Assembly (NCBI RefSeq): GCF_001981525.1
Contig: NZ_MPSB01000001.1
Coordinates: 248,001-312,000, forward strand
Reading direction: 5' to 3'
Origin: Sphingomonas jeddahensis
GTDB taxonomy: Bacteria > Pseudomonadota > Alphaproteobacteria > Sphingomonadales > Sphingomonadaceae
Length of the DNA stretch: 64,000 nt
Below are positions 1 to 10,233 of the stretch, piece by piece (within the stretch, counting starts at the first letter, position 1; each line of letters starts with the position of its first letter). Under the pieces are notes generated by a model that ran no database searches, was not told the origin of the DNA, and worked only from the letters and a program-made list of their open reading frames with translations. The translations under genes and the position numbers were made by a program.

Positions 1-27
1 GTCGACGACGAGAATGTCTAACGCCAT
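1..27 (-). CDS. ntrX: NtrX response regulator, first 9 codons only
   Basis: The left edge holds the start of a minus-strand gene that reads MALDILVVD from an ATG at 27. This is the usual beginning of a response-regulator receiver domain, where the acidic pair follows the first beta strand. It starts 3 bases after the ntrY stop codon, which is the standard ntrYX order in Alphaproteobacteria. NtrX would be the sigma-54-type regulator phosphorylated by NtrY. Only the N-terminus is visible, so the assignment rests on position and these nine residues. Confidence 0.75.
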
Positions 28-30
28 GGT

Positions 31-2268
31 CTATGCCGTCCGGTTGCGGGTCAGGGCGGCAATGCCTCCGCCGTCACCGTCATTTGAATCGTGGTCCCGT
101 CCGGTTACGCCGGCGAGCATCATTGTATCGAACGTCATGGTCACCAGCGTCCCGCCAACGGGACGGTCGGCGAACGAAATCGTTCCGAAATGTTCCTCGA
201 CGATCTTCTTAACGATCGCCAGGCCAAGGCCAGTGCCGCGCGCGCGGGTAGTCATGTATGGCTCGACGATCCGGTCGCGCTCCGGCGGCAGCCCCACGCC
301 GTCATCCGCAACGGTGATGATTGCACGATGGTCCTCCTCAAGCACCTCCATCACGATCGCGCCCTCGTTGCGCCCAGTTGCTTCGATGGCTTCGACGGCA
401 TTCTTGACGATATTGGTGAGCGCCTGACCGATCTGCCGCCGGTCGCATACCAGCATTGGGCCTGGCTCATCATGGCGGATCTCGAAGCGGATGGCCGCGT
501 GCGCCACCTCGTGGAGGAACATCGTCTGCCGCGCGACATCGACCAGGGACTCCTCGCGAAATACGGGCTTCGGCATGCGTGCGAAAGAGGAGAACTCATC
601 CACCATTCGTCTCAGGTCACCGACCTGGCGAACGATCGTCTCGGTCAGGCGGCTGAAGGTAGTGTCTCCTTCCTCCACCTTCCCGCCATAGCGACGCTGT
701 AGCCGCTCGGCGGCAAGCTGGATCGGGGTCAGCGGGTTCTTGATCTCGTGCGCGATGCGCCGGGCGACGTCGGACCAAGCGGCGCGACGCTGGTCGAGCA
801 ACTGCTGCGTGATATCGTCAAAGGTCAGGATCGGCCCGGTGCCATCGCGGGCAATACGCACGGCCAGCGTGCGCGCCTCGCCAGCGGCAGTCAGTTGAAT
901 GATTGCCTCACGCGCGGTGCCGTCGAGCAGCCTTTCGAGCTCCGGCGCAATGCTGGCGAGTGGGCGGCCGATCGGAGGATCAGCAAGGCCCAGCAGCATC
1001 TGGGCCGAGCTGTTGATTAATCGGATCGTGCGATCGGGCGCGATTGAGACGACGCCCGCCGATACCCCCGACATCACCGCTTCGATCAAGGCGCGCCGAT
1101 TGTCGAGCTGCGCATTCGCGGTGACAAGGGCGTGATTCTGCTCTTCCAGTCGCTCCGTCATTCTATTGAATGCGTTCGACAAGGTGCCGACCTCGTCGCG
1201 GTCACGCGTTTCCTGTACGCGGGCGGCGAGGTCCCCACCCTCCACTCGCCGCGCTGCGTCGACCAGTTCGGCCACAGGCCTGACCAGCCGGTCAGCCACC
1301 GCAAGCGCGATCCAGACCGCCACGCCGACGATCAGCAATGACAACAAGAGCAAGGCCGCATTGAAGCGTAGCTGCAAGGTTCGCGCTCGCACCAGCAGCG
1401 CGCGATAATTGGCGAGCGCAGCCTCGGCACGCTCTGTCTGTGTCGTCATCTCCTTCGGGTTTGTGACGCGGGCGGCGTAAAGGAAGATCCTGGAAGAACC
1501 GGGCAGCCGCGCCACAGTCTGGATCCGATCGCCGGTGACCGTTACCTTGCTCTGCTGTCCCTCGCGCAATGCACCCACTGCTTCCGCGGATACTTGGCGC
1601 GCAAGATCGAGGTCGTAGGGGTTGACGAAGGCGAGCGTCTGCAGTTCGCCCTTCGGCGAAACCTGGAACAGCAACGCCTCGGAGAGGCTGCGGAAATACG
1701 TCTGCTGGAACAAAAAAGCGCGGAACTGTGGATCCTCGATCGGCCGCTGGTCGAGCTCACTCGCGATATCGCTGGCCATCGTCACGGTCGCCTCCTGCCA
1801 GCGCTGAAGGATCTGGTTGTACGATGTGCGAGTAAGCGTGGTCGCATTCTCGAACACGCCGCGAGCGCGATCCGAGTACCAGAATTGCACGCCATATTGG
1901 AACAGCAGCGAGGCTGCGATCGTCACCAGCACCATCGGCACGGCAGCGACAATCGAGAAGAGGGCGACCAACCGGACGTGCAGTCGCCCTTCGCCGCCAA
2001 CCGGCGAGCGAGCCGCGCGCCGCCTGGCGATGCGGCGGCCGAACAGCATCATCAGCGCGACGCCGGGGACCAGGTTGGAAACGAGCAGCAGCGCCACCAC
2101 GCCGGGAGCGATCAAGCCCTCGGGACGTCCCGTATGAGCAACGACCACATAGGTGCCAGCAGCAATGGCGATCGCGATGGCGAGCACGCCGATCTCGATC
2201 ACTGGCGTCACTGTCCAGCGGCGCGGCGGGGCAAGCAGGTCGGTGGCGGGTGCCGTACCGGCGATCAT
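31..2268 (-). CDS. ntrY: NtrY membrane-bound sensor histidine kinase
   Basis: NtrY is the membrane sensor kinase of the NtrYX nitrogen/redox system. The 745-residue product has three hydrophobic segments near the N-terminus, an extracytoplasmic stretch, another membrane segment at roughly residues 300-330, a HAMP region (VRPVAELVDAARR), a PAS-like region, and a kinase core. The phospho-acceptor is His507 in [13 protein letters not shown], followed by the N-box NIVKNAVEAI and the ATP lid GTGLGLAIVKKI. I start at the ATG at 2268 because upstream in-frame codons read as Cys-rich, unlikely protein. It lies 52 bases after ntrC on the same strand and ends 3 bases before ntrX, so the whole cluster is probably one transcript. 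Confidence 0.93.
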   Translation of the reverse strand: MIAGTAPATDLLAPPRRWTVTPVIEIGVLAIAIAIAAGTYVVVAHTGRPEGLIAPGVVALLLVSNLVPGVALMMLFGRRIARRRAARSPVGGEGRLHVRLVALFSIVAAVPMVLVTIAASLLFQYGVQFWYSDRARGVFENATTLTRTSYNQILQRWQEATVTMASDIASELDQRPIEDPQFRAFLFQQTYFRSLSEALLFQVSPKGELQTLAFVNPYDLDLARQVSAEAVGALREGQQSKVTVTGDRIQTVARLPGSSRIFLYAARVTNPKEMTTQTERAEAALANYRALLVRARTLQLRFNAALLLLSLLIVGVAVWIALAVADRLVRPVAELVDAARRVEGGDLAARVQETRDRDEVGTLSNAFNRMTERLEEQNHALVTANAQLDNRRALIEAVMSGVSAGVVSIAPDRTIRLINSSAQMLLGLADPPIGRPLASIAPELERLLDGTAREAIIQLTAAGEARTLAVRIARDGTGPILTFDDITQQLLDQRRAAWSDVARRIAHEIKNPLTPIQLAAERLQRRYGGKVEEGDTTFSRLTETIVRQVGDLRRMVDEFSSFARMPKPVFREESLVDVARQTMFLHEVAHAAIRFEIRHDEPGPMLVCDRRQIGQALTNIVKNAVEAIEATGRNEGAIVMEVLEEDHRAIITVADDGVGLPPERDRIVEPYMTTRARGTGLGLAIVKKIVEEHFGTISFADRPVGGTLVTMTFDTMMLAGVTGRDHDSNDGDGGGIAALTRNRTA

Positions 2269-2320
2269 CGGCGCAACGCTACAACAAGAGTGTTGCAGAG
2301 AAAACACATAATTGCCGCGT

Positions 2321-3763
2321 TCACCGCAACTCCCGCGCGTGTGGACGGATAGCCGGATCAATTCCGAGCGCGTCGAGCCGCTTACGAAGTGTGTTGCGGT
2401 TCAAGCCGATCGCCCGGGCGGCACGTAGCTGGTTGCCACCGTGGCGCGCTAGCATCGCTTCGATCAGCGGCCGCTCGACCTCGGCGATGAGCCGATCGTA
2501 TAGCGTGCCATCATCAAGCGCTGCCGGTTCATTACGCGCCAGCCGCTCCACAAAGGCGCGAACCGCGGCATCCAGCGCCACGTCGGGATCCGGAAACAAC
2601 GACGTGCTGCTATGTCCCAGCATAGTGACAAGCTCACTCGCCGAGATGCGATCATCCCGCGACAAAGCCGCCAGCCGCCGCATGAGATTCTCGAGCTGTC
2701 GAACGTTGCCCGGCCAATCGTGCTGTTCGAGCAGGTCGACAGCTTCCTTGTCCAAAGTCTTGCGCGGCAAGCCTGAATCCGCCGCCCGCTCAAGAAAATG
2801 GCGGGCCAGCACGGCGATATCGCTGCGGCGCTCGCGCAGGGCCGGGAGTGCAATGGGAACGACATTCAACCGGTAGAAAAGGTCTTCGCGGAACTGCCCG
2901 TTGGCAACCGCCTGCTGGAGCTCACGATTGGTCGCCGCGACGATCCGCACATCGGCGCGGATCGTGCGAACCCCACCCACCGTGGTGAACTCGCCTGACT
3001 GAAGAACGCGCAACAGTCGCGTCTGAGCCTCGATCGGCATGTCGCCAATCTCGTCAAGGAACAACGTCCCTCCAGCGGCTTGCTCAAACCGGCCAGCCGT
3101 GCGCTGCGCGGCGCCGGTAAAGGCGCCACGCTCATGCCCGAACAACTCGGCCTCGATCAGCTCGCGCGGGATTGCCGCCATGTTGATCGCCACAAATGGC
3201 GCGGCGCGGCGCTGGCCCAGATCGTGGATCGCTCGTGCAACCAACTCCTTGCCGGTGCCCGACTCCCCCGACACCAATACGGTGAGATCGTTTGAGACCA
3301 CGCGCGCGATGACCCGATAAACTTCCTGCATCGCCGGGGAGCGGCCGATCAGTGGAAGGTTTCGATCTTCGTCGTCGATCTGCAGGGGCAAAGCGGCGCC
3401 GCGCCGCTCCAGTGCCGCGGCGATCGTCTTGGTAAGGGTTTCGAGGTCGAACGGCTTAGGCAGATAATCATAGGCGCCCGCTTCGTTGGCGCGGACGGCG
3501 GTGGTGAGCGTGTTCCGGGCGGACAGGACGATCACCGGCAGGTCCGGCGCCTCGCGGGCGAGCCGCATCGCAATCTCGATGCCGTCGCCATCAGGCAGGA
3601 CGACATCGGTCAGCAGCACGTCGGGCACGCCCTGTCGCAGCTCGCGATCGAACTCCGCAACGCTGCCGGCGGTTCGCACCCGGTGCCCCGCACGGCGTAG
3701 CGCGTGTGCGACCACCGTGCGGATCGCTTCGTCATCATCGACGAGCAGGATATTGCCCGCCAT
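2321..3763 (-). CDS. ntrC: NtrC nitrogen regulator, sigma-54 activator
   Basis: NtrC activates sigma-54 promoters of nitrogen assimilation when phosphorylated by NtrB. The 480-residue protein has a receiver domain with the acceptor Asp53 (LLTDVVLPDGDG), an AAA+ domain with Walker A GESGTGKE at 166-173, the sigma-54 contact loop GAFTGA at 213-218 and Walker B LFLDEIGD at about 234-241, and a C-terminal Fis-type helix-turn-helix (AARAIGLNRNTLRKRL). Length and order match NtrC of other Alphaproteobacteria. Its ATG shares one base with the ntrB stop codon (TAATG), so the two are likely translationally coupled. Confidence 0.96.
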   Translation of the reverse strand: MAGNILLVDDDEAIRTVVAHALRRAGHRVRTAGSVAEFDRELRQGVPDVLLTDVVLPDGDGIEIAMRLAREAPDLPVIVLSARNTLTTAVRANEAGAYDYLPKPFDLETLTKTIAAALERRGAALPLQIDDEDRNLPLIGRSPAMQEVYRVIARVVSNDLTVLVSGESGTGKELVARAIHDLGQRRAAPFVAINMAAIPRELIEAELFGHERGAFTGAAQRTAGRFEQAAGGTLFLDEIGDMPIEAQTRLLRVLQSGEFTTVGGVRTIRADVRIVAATNRELQQAVANGQFREDLFYRLNVVPIALPALRERRSDIAVLARHFLERAADSGLPRKTLDKEAVDLLEQHDWPGNVRQLENLMRRLAALSRDDRISASELVTMLGHSSTSLFPDPDVALDAAVRAFVERLARNEPAALDDGTLYDRLIAEVERPLIEAMLARHGGNQLRAARAIGLNRNTLRKRLDALGIDPAIRPHARELR

Positions 3764-4824
3764 TACTCAGCCCTCGGCAGGAGAATGCGGAAGACCGTCT
3801 CGTTCGGCGTGCCCTCGCGCGAATATTGCACCATTCCCCCCATGTCGCGCACCAGCTTGTCGACCAACGCCAGCCCCAGCCCCTTCCCTTCCGGCCGGCT
3901 CGAGACGAACGGATCGAAAAGATGTTCGGCAATGTCCTCCGGGGCCCCCGGCCCCGAATCCACGACGCAGATCTCGATCGGTAAAGGGCGGCGCGGCCGA
4001 CCTGGCGCCGCTGCGACCGACATGCCGTGGCGGTAAGATGTCGTCAGCGTGATGCGGCGCTCGCCGCGCTGTCCCAGTGCCGTGGCGGCATTTTTCATCA
4101 GGTTGATTAGAACCTGCAGCAACGCATCGCGGTTCGCCATAGCTGGCGGCAGCGAGGGATCAAACCGTTCCTCGATCGTGATCTCGCGCGCAAACCCGGC
4201 AAGCGCGGCATCGCGCACGCGGGCGAGCAGCGGATAGATGTTGAGCGGCTCCACCGCCAGCGGCCGCGTGTCGGTGAAATCCTCCATCCGGTCGATCAGC
4301 GCCGTAATACGATCAACCTCGTCGATGACCAGCTTGGTCATGGTCTGTGCATCAACGCCATCGGCAATCAACTGGGCGGCGCCGCGGATGCTCGACAGAG
4401 GGTTCTTGATCTCATGTGCCAGCATCGCCGCCGCGCCGACCGCCGACCGGGCCGCAGCCGCGCGATCCGCCGACACGCCGAGCCGGCGGGAACTCGCCGC
4501 ATTATGCAGCGTGATGACGCGCCAACCGGGATGTTCGGGCAGCTCGATCGCGGCAAGATCGACCCGCAATCGTTGTCCGCGTGCGGTTTCGAGCGCAAGG
4601 TCGAAGGCGGTGAACGCGCGGCCCTTCTGCGCGCCGGCTTCATCCGGGAGCGGCAGGACGTCGCCGATCATGCGCCCGCGCATCGCCCGTTCGGACTGAT
4701 TGAGCAGCAGCTCGCATTCCGCGTTGGCCTGCGCGACTCGTCCCCCCGCATCGACCACCATCAGCGCGACGGGAAGTGCGCTGAGCAGTTCGGAGGGCTC
4801 CGGGCCGCGCGGTGCCAGCATCAC
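3763..4824 (-). CDS. ntrB: NtrB nitrogen sensor histidine kinase
   Basis: NtrB is the soluble PII-responsive kinase/phosphatase partner of NtrC. The 353-residue product lacks membrane segments. It has an N-terminal PAS domain, the dimerisation/phospho-acceptor region with His137 in [12 protein letters not shown], an N-box [10 protein letters not shown], and a G-box [12 protein letters not shown]. The ATG overlaps the dusB stop by four bases (ATGA), the same gene order as nifR3-ntrB-ntrC in other Alphaproteobacteria. Regulation would be through PII and glutamine by family knowledge; nothing in the upstream sequence shows it directly. Confidence 0.95.
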   Translation of the reverse strand: MMLAPRGPEPSELLSALPVALMVVDAGGRVAQANAECELLLNQSERAMRGRMIGDVLPLPDEAGAQKGRAFTAFDLALETARGQRLRVDLAAIELPEHPGWRVITLHNAASSRRLGVSADRAAAARSAVGAAAMLAHEIKNPLSSIRGAAQLIADGVDAQTMTKLVIDEVDRITALIDRMEDFTDTRPLAVEPLNIYPLLARVRDAALAGFAREITIEERFDPSLPPAMANRDALLQVLINLMKNAATALGQRGERRITLTTSYRHGMSVAAAPGRPRRPLPIEICVVDSGPGAPEDIAEHLFDPFVSSRPEGKGLGLALVDKLVRDMGGMVQYSREGTPNETVFRILLPRAE

Positions 4825-5819
4825 GCCGCTGCGCGAGCGCGATAGGGCGCATAGAATCCGGCCAGCATCTGCAACACCACCTTGGCGTCCGGTTCCTTGT
4901 TCACCGCGTTGCGGAACTCGGCCGAGCCGTGAATGCCCTTGGTGTACCAGCCGATATGCTTGCGCGCCATGTTGACGCCGGTAAGCGTGCCATAATGGCT
5001 AAGCATCGCCTCGTAATGTTCGACGATCGCGTGATATTGTTCGTCGAGCGACGGGTCCGCCTTGGGGGTGCGCCCGGCCAGCGCATCCATCACCTGAGCG
5101 AGCAGCCAAGGGCGTCCATAAGCGCCGCGGCCGATCATCACGCCGTCCGCACCTGATTGATCCAGCGCGCTTTCGGCGTCCGCGACCGAGTTGATGTCGC
5201 CGTTGACGATCACGGGAACGCTGATTGCCTCCTTTACGCGGCGTACGAACGCCCAGTCTGCCGAGCCCTTGTACATCTGGTTGCGGGTGCGGCCATGGAC
5301 GGTGATCATCCTGGCGCCGAGATCCTCGGCGATGCGGGCGAGTTCAGGCGCATTGAGGCTGTCATGGCACCAGCCCATGCGCATCTTGACGGTGACCGGT
5401 GCCTCTACCGCTTTCACCACCGCATCAATGATCGCCGCGGCATTCTTGAGATCGCGCATTAAGGCCGAACCTGCGTCGCCGCTTGTCACCTTGCGGACCG
5501 GGCAGCCCATGTTGATGTCGATGATCGCTGCGCCCTTTTCCTCCGCGAGTTTGGCGGCTTCTGCCATCTCGTGCGGGGTGCAGCCGACCAGCTGCATAGA
5601 TACAGGCTCTTCCGAAAGATGCCACGCAGCCTTTTGAATTGACTGCCGAGTTTCGCGGATTGCCGCCTGGCTGGCGATCATCTCAGTGACGTTGAGGCCC
5701 GAGCCGTAGCGGCGCACGAGAGTGCGGAACGGCTGGTCCGTGACGCCCGTCATCGGCGCGAGCACTACCGGCTCGTCGATCCGTACGGGTCCGATCTGGA
5801 TAGGGGCGAGCTTGCGCAT
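4821..5819 (-). CDS. dusB: tRNA-dihydrouridine synthase DusB (NifR3)
   Basis: This flavoenzyme reduces uridine to dihydrouridine in the tRNA D-loop. The 332-residue protein has a TIM-barrel Dus core: [12 protein letters not shown] near the N-terminus, the catalytic Cys106 in [11 protein letters not shown], and the FMN/tRNA contact motifs VKMRMGW and [14 protein letters not shown] take the ATG at 5819 ([11 protein letters not shown]), since the longer upstream reading overlaps the divergent ispDF gene and is not conserved-looking. It is first in the dusB-ntrBC-ntrYX run, so its promoter should lie in the 85 bases shared with ispDF. Confidence 0.95.
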   Translation of the reverse strand: MRKLAPIQIGPVRIDEPVVLAPMTGVTDQPFRTLVRRYGSGLNVTEMIASQAAIRETRQSIQKAAWHLSEEPVSMQLVGCTPHEMAEAAKLAEEKGAAIIDINMGCPVRKVTSGDAGSALMRDLKNAAAIIDAVVKAVEAPVTVKMRMGWCHDSLNAPELARIAEDLGARMITVHGRTRNQMYKGSADWAFVRRVKEAISVPVIVNGDINSVADAESALDQSGADGVMIGRGAYGRPWLLAQVMDALAGRTPKADPSLDEQYHAIVEHYEAMLSHYGTLTGVNMARKHIGWYTKGIHGSAEFRNAVNKEPDAKVVLQMLAGFYAPYRARAAA

Positions 5820-5904
5820 CCGGGAGTATCTGCCTGAAAAACAGGCAGGTAAGCGATCCACGACGCGCTGGCAAGGTGAGGGATATAACGCTAGGGGCGC
5901 GCCG

Positions 5905-7029
5905 ATGAATACCGTCGCGCTGATCGTCGCCGCGGGCAAGGGGGAACGCGCCGGGGGCACGCTGCCGAAGCAGTTTGCGCTCATCGCCGGCCGCCCCATG
6001 CTCGCCTGGAGCTACGCCGCTTTCGCGAAGAATCCCCGAATCGAGCGCGTCATTGTGGCGATCGCCGAGGATCAGCAGCGACTTACGGCGGAGCATATGC
6101 CCGGCGTCGCAACAATCACCGGCGGAACGACGCGGCGCGCGTCGGTGGCATCGGGGCTCGCGGCGATGGGCGATGCGGAACGCGTGCTGATCCATGATGC
6201 GGCGCGCCCGTTCATCACGGACGCGGTGATCGATCGGTTGATCGACGCACTGGATAATGCCGATGGCGCGGTGCCGGTGCTGCCGATAGTCGATACCTTG
6301 GTGTCGACAGACGGCACCAGTGTTTCGCGCGAGGGGTTGCACCGGGTGCAGACACCGCAGGCATTCCGCGTCGACAGCATCCGCCGGGCGCATGCGGAAT
6401 GGCGCGGCGCGGAGCCTACGGACGATGCGCAGATGGTGCGGGCGCTTGGCGGATCGGTCGCGCTGGTGCAGGGCGATCCCATGCTCGAAAAAGTGACCCT
6501 GCCCGGCGACTTCGCCGCGGCGGAAGCGCGGATCGGATGGGAGACGCGGACGGCGACGGGGTTCGACGTTCACCGGCTGGCGGACGGCGAGGAATTGTGG
6601 CTCGGCGGGGTGAAGATCCCGCACCATAAGGGATTGAGCGGACATAGCGACGCCGATGTGGCGCTGCATGCGCTAACCGACGCGCTGCTCGGTACGATTG
6701 CCGCGGGCGACATCGGCCAGCACTTCCCGCCCAGCGATCCGCAATGGCGCGGCGCGGAATCGGGGCAGTTCCTGCGACACGCCGCCAAGCTGATCGCTGA
6801 TCGCGGCGGGCAGATCACCTTCGTGGACCTGACGATCATGTGCGAGGCGCCCAAGATCGGGCCGCACCGTGTGGCGATCCAGGCACGGATAGCGGAACTT
6901 CTGGCGCTTTCGACCGATCGCGTTTCTGTGAAAGCGACGACCACCGAACGCCTGGGCTTCACCGGCCGTGGCGAGGGCATCGCCGCTCAGGCCGCGGCGA
7001 CCATTCGCCTGCCCGGAGACCCAGCATGA
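5905..7029 (+). CDS. ispDF: Bifunctional IspD/IspF isoprenoid enzyme
   Basis: This is a fusion of 2-C-methyl-D-erythritol 4-phosphate cytidylyltransferase and 2-C-methyl-D-erythritol 2,4-cyclodiphosphate synthase, two steps of the MEP pathway to isoprenoids. Residues 1 to about 215 are the IspD half, with the nucleotide-binding start [15 protein letters not shown] and HDAARPF. From about 217 the IspF half begins with TGFDVHRL, then [18 protein letters not shown], and ends [17 protein letters not shown]. At 374 residues it has the usual length of the alphaproteobacterial fusion. It is divergent from dusB, a common neighbourhood, and its stop overlaps the next start (ATGA). Confidence 0.96.
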   Translation: MNTVALIVAAGKGERAGGTLPKQFALIAGRPMLAWSYAAFAKNPRIERVIVAIAEDQQRLTAEHMPGVATITGGTTRRASVASGLAAMGDAERVLIHDAARPFITDAVIDRLIDALDNADGAVPVLPIVDTLVSTDGTSVSREGLHRVQTPQAFRVDSIRRAHAEWRGAEPTDDAQMVRALGGSVALVQGDPMLEKVTLPGDFAAAEARIGWETRTATGFDVHRLADGEELWLGGVKIPHHKGLSGHSDADVALHALTDALLGTIAAGDIGQHFPPSDPQWRGAESGQFLRHAAKLIADRGGQITFVDLTIMCEAPKIGPHRVAIQARIAELLALSTDRVSVKATTTERLGFTGRGEGIAAQAAATIRLPGDPA

Positions 7030-7556
7030 AACGCCTGCTTGCCGCCGCGATGTTGTTCGCCATGCCAACGACCGCCTTTGCGCAGACGCCCTGTCTGACG
7101 ACGGCGGAGGCCGAGGCGATCACGTTGGTCGCCTTTCCCGACATCATCCGCGAGACCGGCCGGGTGTGCACCACCCTGCCCGCCTCCAGCGTCGTGCGGC
7201 GCACATCCGGGCCGTTCCTGGCGCGCTACCAGGTGGAGGCGGATCGCGCTTGGCCGGCGGCGCAAAGCGCGATTGCGAAGCTGAGCGACCCCCGCCTGTC
7301 GATGCTGCTGCTCCAGTCAGACTATGCGCGACCGCTGATCACGTCGCTGATCGCGCCGTTGATCGTTGGGCGGGTGCAATCATCGGACTGCGGAACGATC
7401 GATCGGATCATGACGCTGCTGGAACCGCTACCGCCGCGCAATTCGGCCGGCATCGTCGTGGCTAGCCTGCAACATCTGAAAGCGGAAAAGGCGCGCGGCA
7501 CCGCTGCCGTCGCCGACATCCCCGACCTGCCGGTCTGCGCGGCGTCGCGGCGATGA
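7026..7556 (+). CDS. Small secreted protein of unknown function
   Basis: The 176-residue product has a clear signal peptide ([20 protein letters not shown]) and then a mature part with three or four Cys residues and no motif I recognise. It is squeezed between ispDF and the PncC-type gene with ATGA overlaps on both sides, so it is co-translated with housekeeping enzymes. The mature protein is probably periplasmic and mostly helical. I cannot assign a function; the conserved placement would have to be tested by comparing related genomes. Confidence 0.8.
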   Translation: MKRLLAAAMLFAMPTTAFAQTPCLTTAEAEAITLVAFPDIIRETGRVCTTLPASSVVRRTSGPFLARYQVEADRAWPAAQSAIAKLSDPRLSMLLLQSDYARPLITSLIAPLIVGRVQSSDCGTIDRIMTLLEPLPPRNSAGIVVASLQHLKAEKARGTAAVADIPDLPVCAASRR

Positions 7557-8092
7557 GCGAGAACCTGCTACCCGACAGATTGATCGAGGCCGCGACCAGG
7601 GTGGTCGAGGCAAATCGTGCCGCCGGCCGCCGCCTCGCGGTGGCGGAAAGCTGCACCGGCGGGCTGGTCGCAGCGGCGCTGACCGAAGTGCCCGGCTCAT
7701 CCGACGTGCTCGAAGCCTCGATCGTCAGCTATTCGAATGAGGCAAAGCTGGCGCTGCTCCATGTGTCAAACGACGTGATCGAAACATTCGGTGCCGTTTC
7801 GATCGCCACGGCGTGGAGCATGGCCCAGGGTGCGCTGGAAGCGACCCGCGCCGACGTGGCAGTCGCCATTACCGGGATTGCGGGCCCGGGCGGGGGATCG
7901 GAGAAGAAGCCGGTCGGCACGGTTGTCTTCGCGCGCGCCGAGCGCGGCGGTGATCCCGCCGACGTTGTCGCGGACAAGAAAACCTTCGGCGACCTGGGCC
8001 GCGCCGGTATCCGCCTTCAAGCGGCGCTATGCGCGCTCGACTTGCTGATGCCGCCAGCAGAGGCCCCGTCCGAGGAAGTGCCCGCCCCATAG
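7553..8092 (+). CDS. pncC: CinA C-terminal family, NMN amidohydrolase (PncC)
   Basis: Members of this family deamidate nicotinamide mononucleotide in the pyridine-nucleotide cycle. The 179-residue protein carries the signature AVAESCTGGLVAAALTEVPG, VSYSNEAK, and GIAGPGGGSEKKPVGTV that define the CinA C-terminal domain; the N-terminal molybdopterin-binding-like domain of full CinA is absent, as in stand-alone PncC. The start overlaps the previous stop (ATGA). Its last 76 bases overlap the 3' end of the convergent COQ10-like gene on the other strand, which is unusual in extent. Confidence 0.9.
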   Translation: MSENLLPDRLIEAATRVVEANRAAGRRLAVAESCTGGLVAAALTEVPGSSDVLEASIVSYSNEAKLALLHVSNDVIETFGAVSIATAWSMAQGALEATRADVAVAITGIAGPGGGSEKKPVGTVVFARAERGGDPADVVADKKTFGDLGRAGIRLQAALCALDLLMPPAEAPSEEVPAP

Positions 8093-8511
8093 AGCTTGCG
8101 GGCGCGATCCTCGAAGGCGCCGATCATCTTGCGCAGCGCGATGCCGAACACCTGCCCCGCGAGCATCTCGAACATCCGGTTCTTGAACTGGAAGTCGACC
8201 GAGAAGTCGACAAGACACCCCTGCCCGTCCGGGCGGAAGCGCCACTCGTTATAGAGATATTTCATCGGACCATCGACATAGTCGACGTAGATCCGGTCGG
8301 GCCTCTGCTTTTCAACACGAGACGTGAACGTCTCGCGCAGGCCTTTGAAGCCGACGATCATGTCGGCGACGGTTTCCTCCGGCGCGTCCTTGCGGACGCG
8401 CATGGCGATGACCCAGGGCAGGAATTCCTGATAGGATTTCACGTCCGCGACCAGATCGAACATCTGCTCGGGCGTGTAGGGCATTGCCCGCGTCTCGTTA
8501 TGCTTTGGCAA
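8017..8511 (-). CDS. COQ10/RatA-like START-domain protein
   Basis: The 164-residue protein begins [20 protein letters not shown] and has the polyketide cyclase/START fold pattern of bacterial COQ10 homologues, also named RatA in Escherichia coli. In mitochondria and many Proteobacteria the family binds ubiquinone; a ribosome-association toxin role was reported in E. coli. The core family sequence ends near [10 protein letters not shown]; a Ser/Ala-rich tail of about 22 residues follows and is encoded inside the 3' end of the opposing pncC. The start lies 14 bases inside the lipA 3' end. I favour quinone binding over toxin because no antitoxin gene is adjacent. Confidence 0.88.
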   Translation of the reverse strand: MPKHNETRAMPYTPEQMFDLVADVKSYQEFLPWVIAMRVRKDAPEETVADMIVGFKGLRETFTSRVEKQRPDRIYVDYVDGPMKYLYNEWRFRPDGQGCLVDFSVDFQFKNRMFEMLAGQVFGIALRKMIGAFEDRARKLYGAGTSSDGASAGGISKSSAHSAA

Positions 8512-9418
8512 GCTGTGCCTCGCGCGCCGCCCGTAGCTTCGCGAAATCCTCCCCGGCGTGGTAGCTCGACCGGGTCAATGGCGAGGACGCGACCAGCAGA
8601 AAACCCTTGGCGCGCGCAATTGCGGCATAAGCATCAAACGCCTTGGGGGTGACGAAATCCATCACCTTGGCATGTTTGGGCGTGGGCTGAAGATACTGGC
8701 CCATCGTCAGGAAATCGATGTCGGCCGAGCGCATGTCGTCCATCACCTGATGAACCTCCAGCCGCTCCTCGCCGAGACCAAGCATCACGCCCGACTTGGT
8801 GAAGATCGATGGATCGTGGCGCTTGACGCTCTCCAGCAGCCGCAGCGACGCATAATAACGCGCACCGGGGCGGATCGTCGGGTACAACCGCGGCACGGTT
8901 TCGAGATTGTGATTGTAAACGTCGGGCCGTGCGATGACGATCGACTCGACTGCAGCCTGAGTCTTGTTGCGGAAGTCCGGCGTCAGGATCTCGATCGTGG
9001 TCGACGGCGTGGTGCGGCGAAGCGCCTCGATCACCTTGACGAACTGATGCGCCCCGCCGTCGGGCAGATCGTCCCGATCAACTGAGGTGATGACGATGTG
9101 CTGCAGCCCCATCTCGGCCGCCGCAACCGCGAGATGCTCGGGCTCAAGCGGATCGACCGGGCGCGGCATGCCCGTCTTCACGTTGCAGAAGGCGCAGGCA
9201 CGGGTGCAGGTATCGCCAAGGATCATCACCGTGGCGTGTTTCTTGGTCCAGCATTCGCCGATGTTCGGGCAAGCCGCTTCCTCGCAAACGGTGGCGAGGT
9301 TGAGGCGGCGCATCAGCTGCTTGGTCTCGGCGAACCCGACCGAAGTGGGCGCCTTGACGCGGATCCAATCCGGCTTGCGAGCGCGTTCCGGGCGGGCGAG
9401 CGGGGTCATATCAGTCAT
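8498..9418 (-). CDS. lipA: Lipoyl synthase
   Basis: LipA is a radical SAM enzyme that inserts two sulfur atoms into octanoyl groups on lipoate-dependent dehydrogenases. The 306-residue product shows both iron-sulfur cluster motifs: the auxiliary cluster Cys45, Cys50, Cys56 ([12 protein letters not shown]) and the radical SAM Cys71, Cys75, Cys78 (CTRACAFC). I start at the ATG at 9418 ([10 protein letters not shown]). The gene overlaps the downstream COQ10-like start by 14 bases, and the lipA-COQ10 pairing is common in Alphaproteobacteria. Confidence 0.97.
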   Translation of the reverse strand: MTDMTPLARPERARKPDWIRVKAPTSVGFAETKQLMRRLNLATVCEEAACPNIGECWTKKHATVMILGDTCTRACAFCNVKTGMPRPVDPLEPEHLAVAAAEMGLQHIVITSVDRDDLPDGGAHQFVKVIEALRRTTPSTTIEILTPDFRNKTQAAVESIVIARPDVYNHNLETVPRLYPTIRPGARYYASLRLLESVKRHDPSIFTKSGVMLGLGEERLEVHQVMDDMRSADIDFLTMGQYLQPTPKHAKVMDFVTPKAFDAYAAIARAKGFLLVASSPLTRSSYHAGEDFAKLRAAREAQLAKA

Positions 9419-9475
9419 CTTGCGGGGCGAGATAGCGACTGCCGCCGCGCGAAACAACGCGATATGGGAGGCGGC

Positions 9476-10108
9476 ATGACCGTCTTTACCGATCTTGTCG
9501 CCGGCTACGGCCGTTTCCGCGAACATGGCTGGGCCGAGGAGCGTGAGCGATGGGCGACCTTGGCACAGGGCCAATCGCCCAAGGTGATGGTGATCGCCTG
9601 CTCCGACAGCCGCACCGATCCTGCGATGGTGTTCGATACCTCGCCGGGCGAGATTTTCGTCGTGCGCAACGTCGCCAATCTGGTGCCGCCTTTCGAAACG
9701 GGTGGCGGGCGGCATGGCGTGTCGGCGGCGCTGGAGTTCGCCGTCACGCAACTGAAGGTCGAGGAAATCGTGGTGATGGGCCACGGATCGTGCGGCGGCG
9801 TGCATGCCGCGATGACCGGGCGGTTCGCCCAGGCCGACCCCGGCGAGGGCGGGTTCATCGCGCATTGGATCGACCTGCTCGATGCAGCTCGGGATCGGGT
9901 GACCGCGGAGCATGGCATTGGGGAGGATGCGGTGCATGCGCTTGAGCTGGAGACGGTGCGGGTGAGCATCACCAATCTGCGCAGCTTTCCGTTCGTGCGC
10001 GAAGCAGAGGCCGAGGGGCGGCTGACGCTGCACGGCGCTTGGTTCGCAATCAAGGAAGGCGTGCTGTGGGTGATGGGGGAGGATGGGGAGTTCGCGCCGG
10101 CTGTTTAA
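9476..10108 (+). CDS. Beta-class carbonic anhydrase
   Basis: The enzyme interconverts CO2 and bicarbonate in the cytoplasm. The 210-residue protein has the zinc ligands and catalytic dyad of the beta class: Cys42 and Asp44 in ACSDSRTDP and His103 and Cys106 in MGHGSCGG. The ATG at 9476 follows a GGGAGG ribosome binding site at about 9466. It is divergent from lipA with only 57 bases between the starts, so the two promoters must overlap. No partner gene for a carboxysome or bicarbonate porter is adjacent. Confidence 0.95.
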   Translation: MTVFTDLVAGYGRFREHGWAEERERWATLAQGQSPKVMVIACSDSRTDPAMVFDTSPGEIFVVRNVANLVPPFETGGGRHGVSAALEFAVTQLKVEEIVVMGHGSCGGVHAAMTGRFAQADPGEGGFIAHWIDLLDAARDRVTAEHGIGEDAVHALELETVRVSITNLRSFPFVREAEAEGRLTLHGAWFAIKEGVLWVMGEDGEFAPAV

Positions 10109-10233
10109 ATCAGCCACCATCCCGTTGTGATTTGCGCGTGGGCGGGAAACCAGCACCGCTAAGGTGGTGTTGAGGCCGAGAACTCTGGACGTACGAATCG
10201 CCCTGACCTGGAGGACGGTTGAAGGGCGACGTA

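Noticed and set aside
5683..6669. Minus-strand 328-codon open frame
   Set aside because: Lies opposite ispDF and dusB, both certain; Arg/His-rich and without any domain.
8017..8511. RatA-type toxin of a toxin-antitoxin pair
   Set aside because: No antitoxin gene is adjacent and lipA linkage fits the COQ10 role better.
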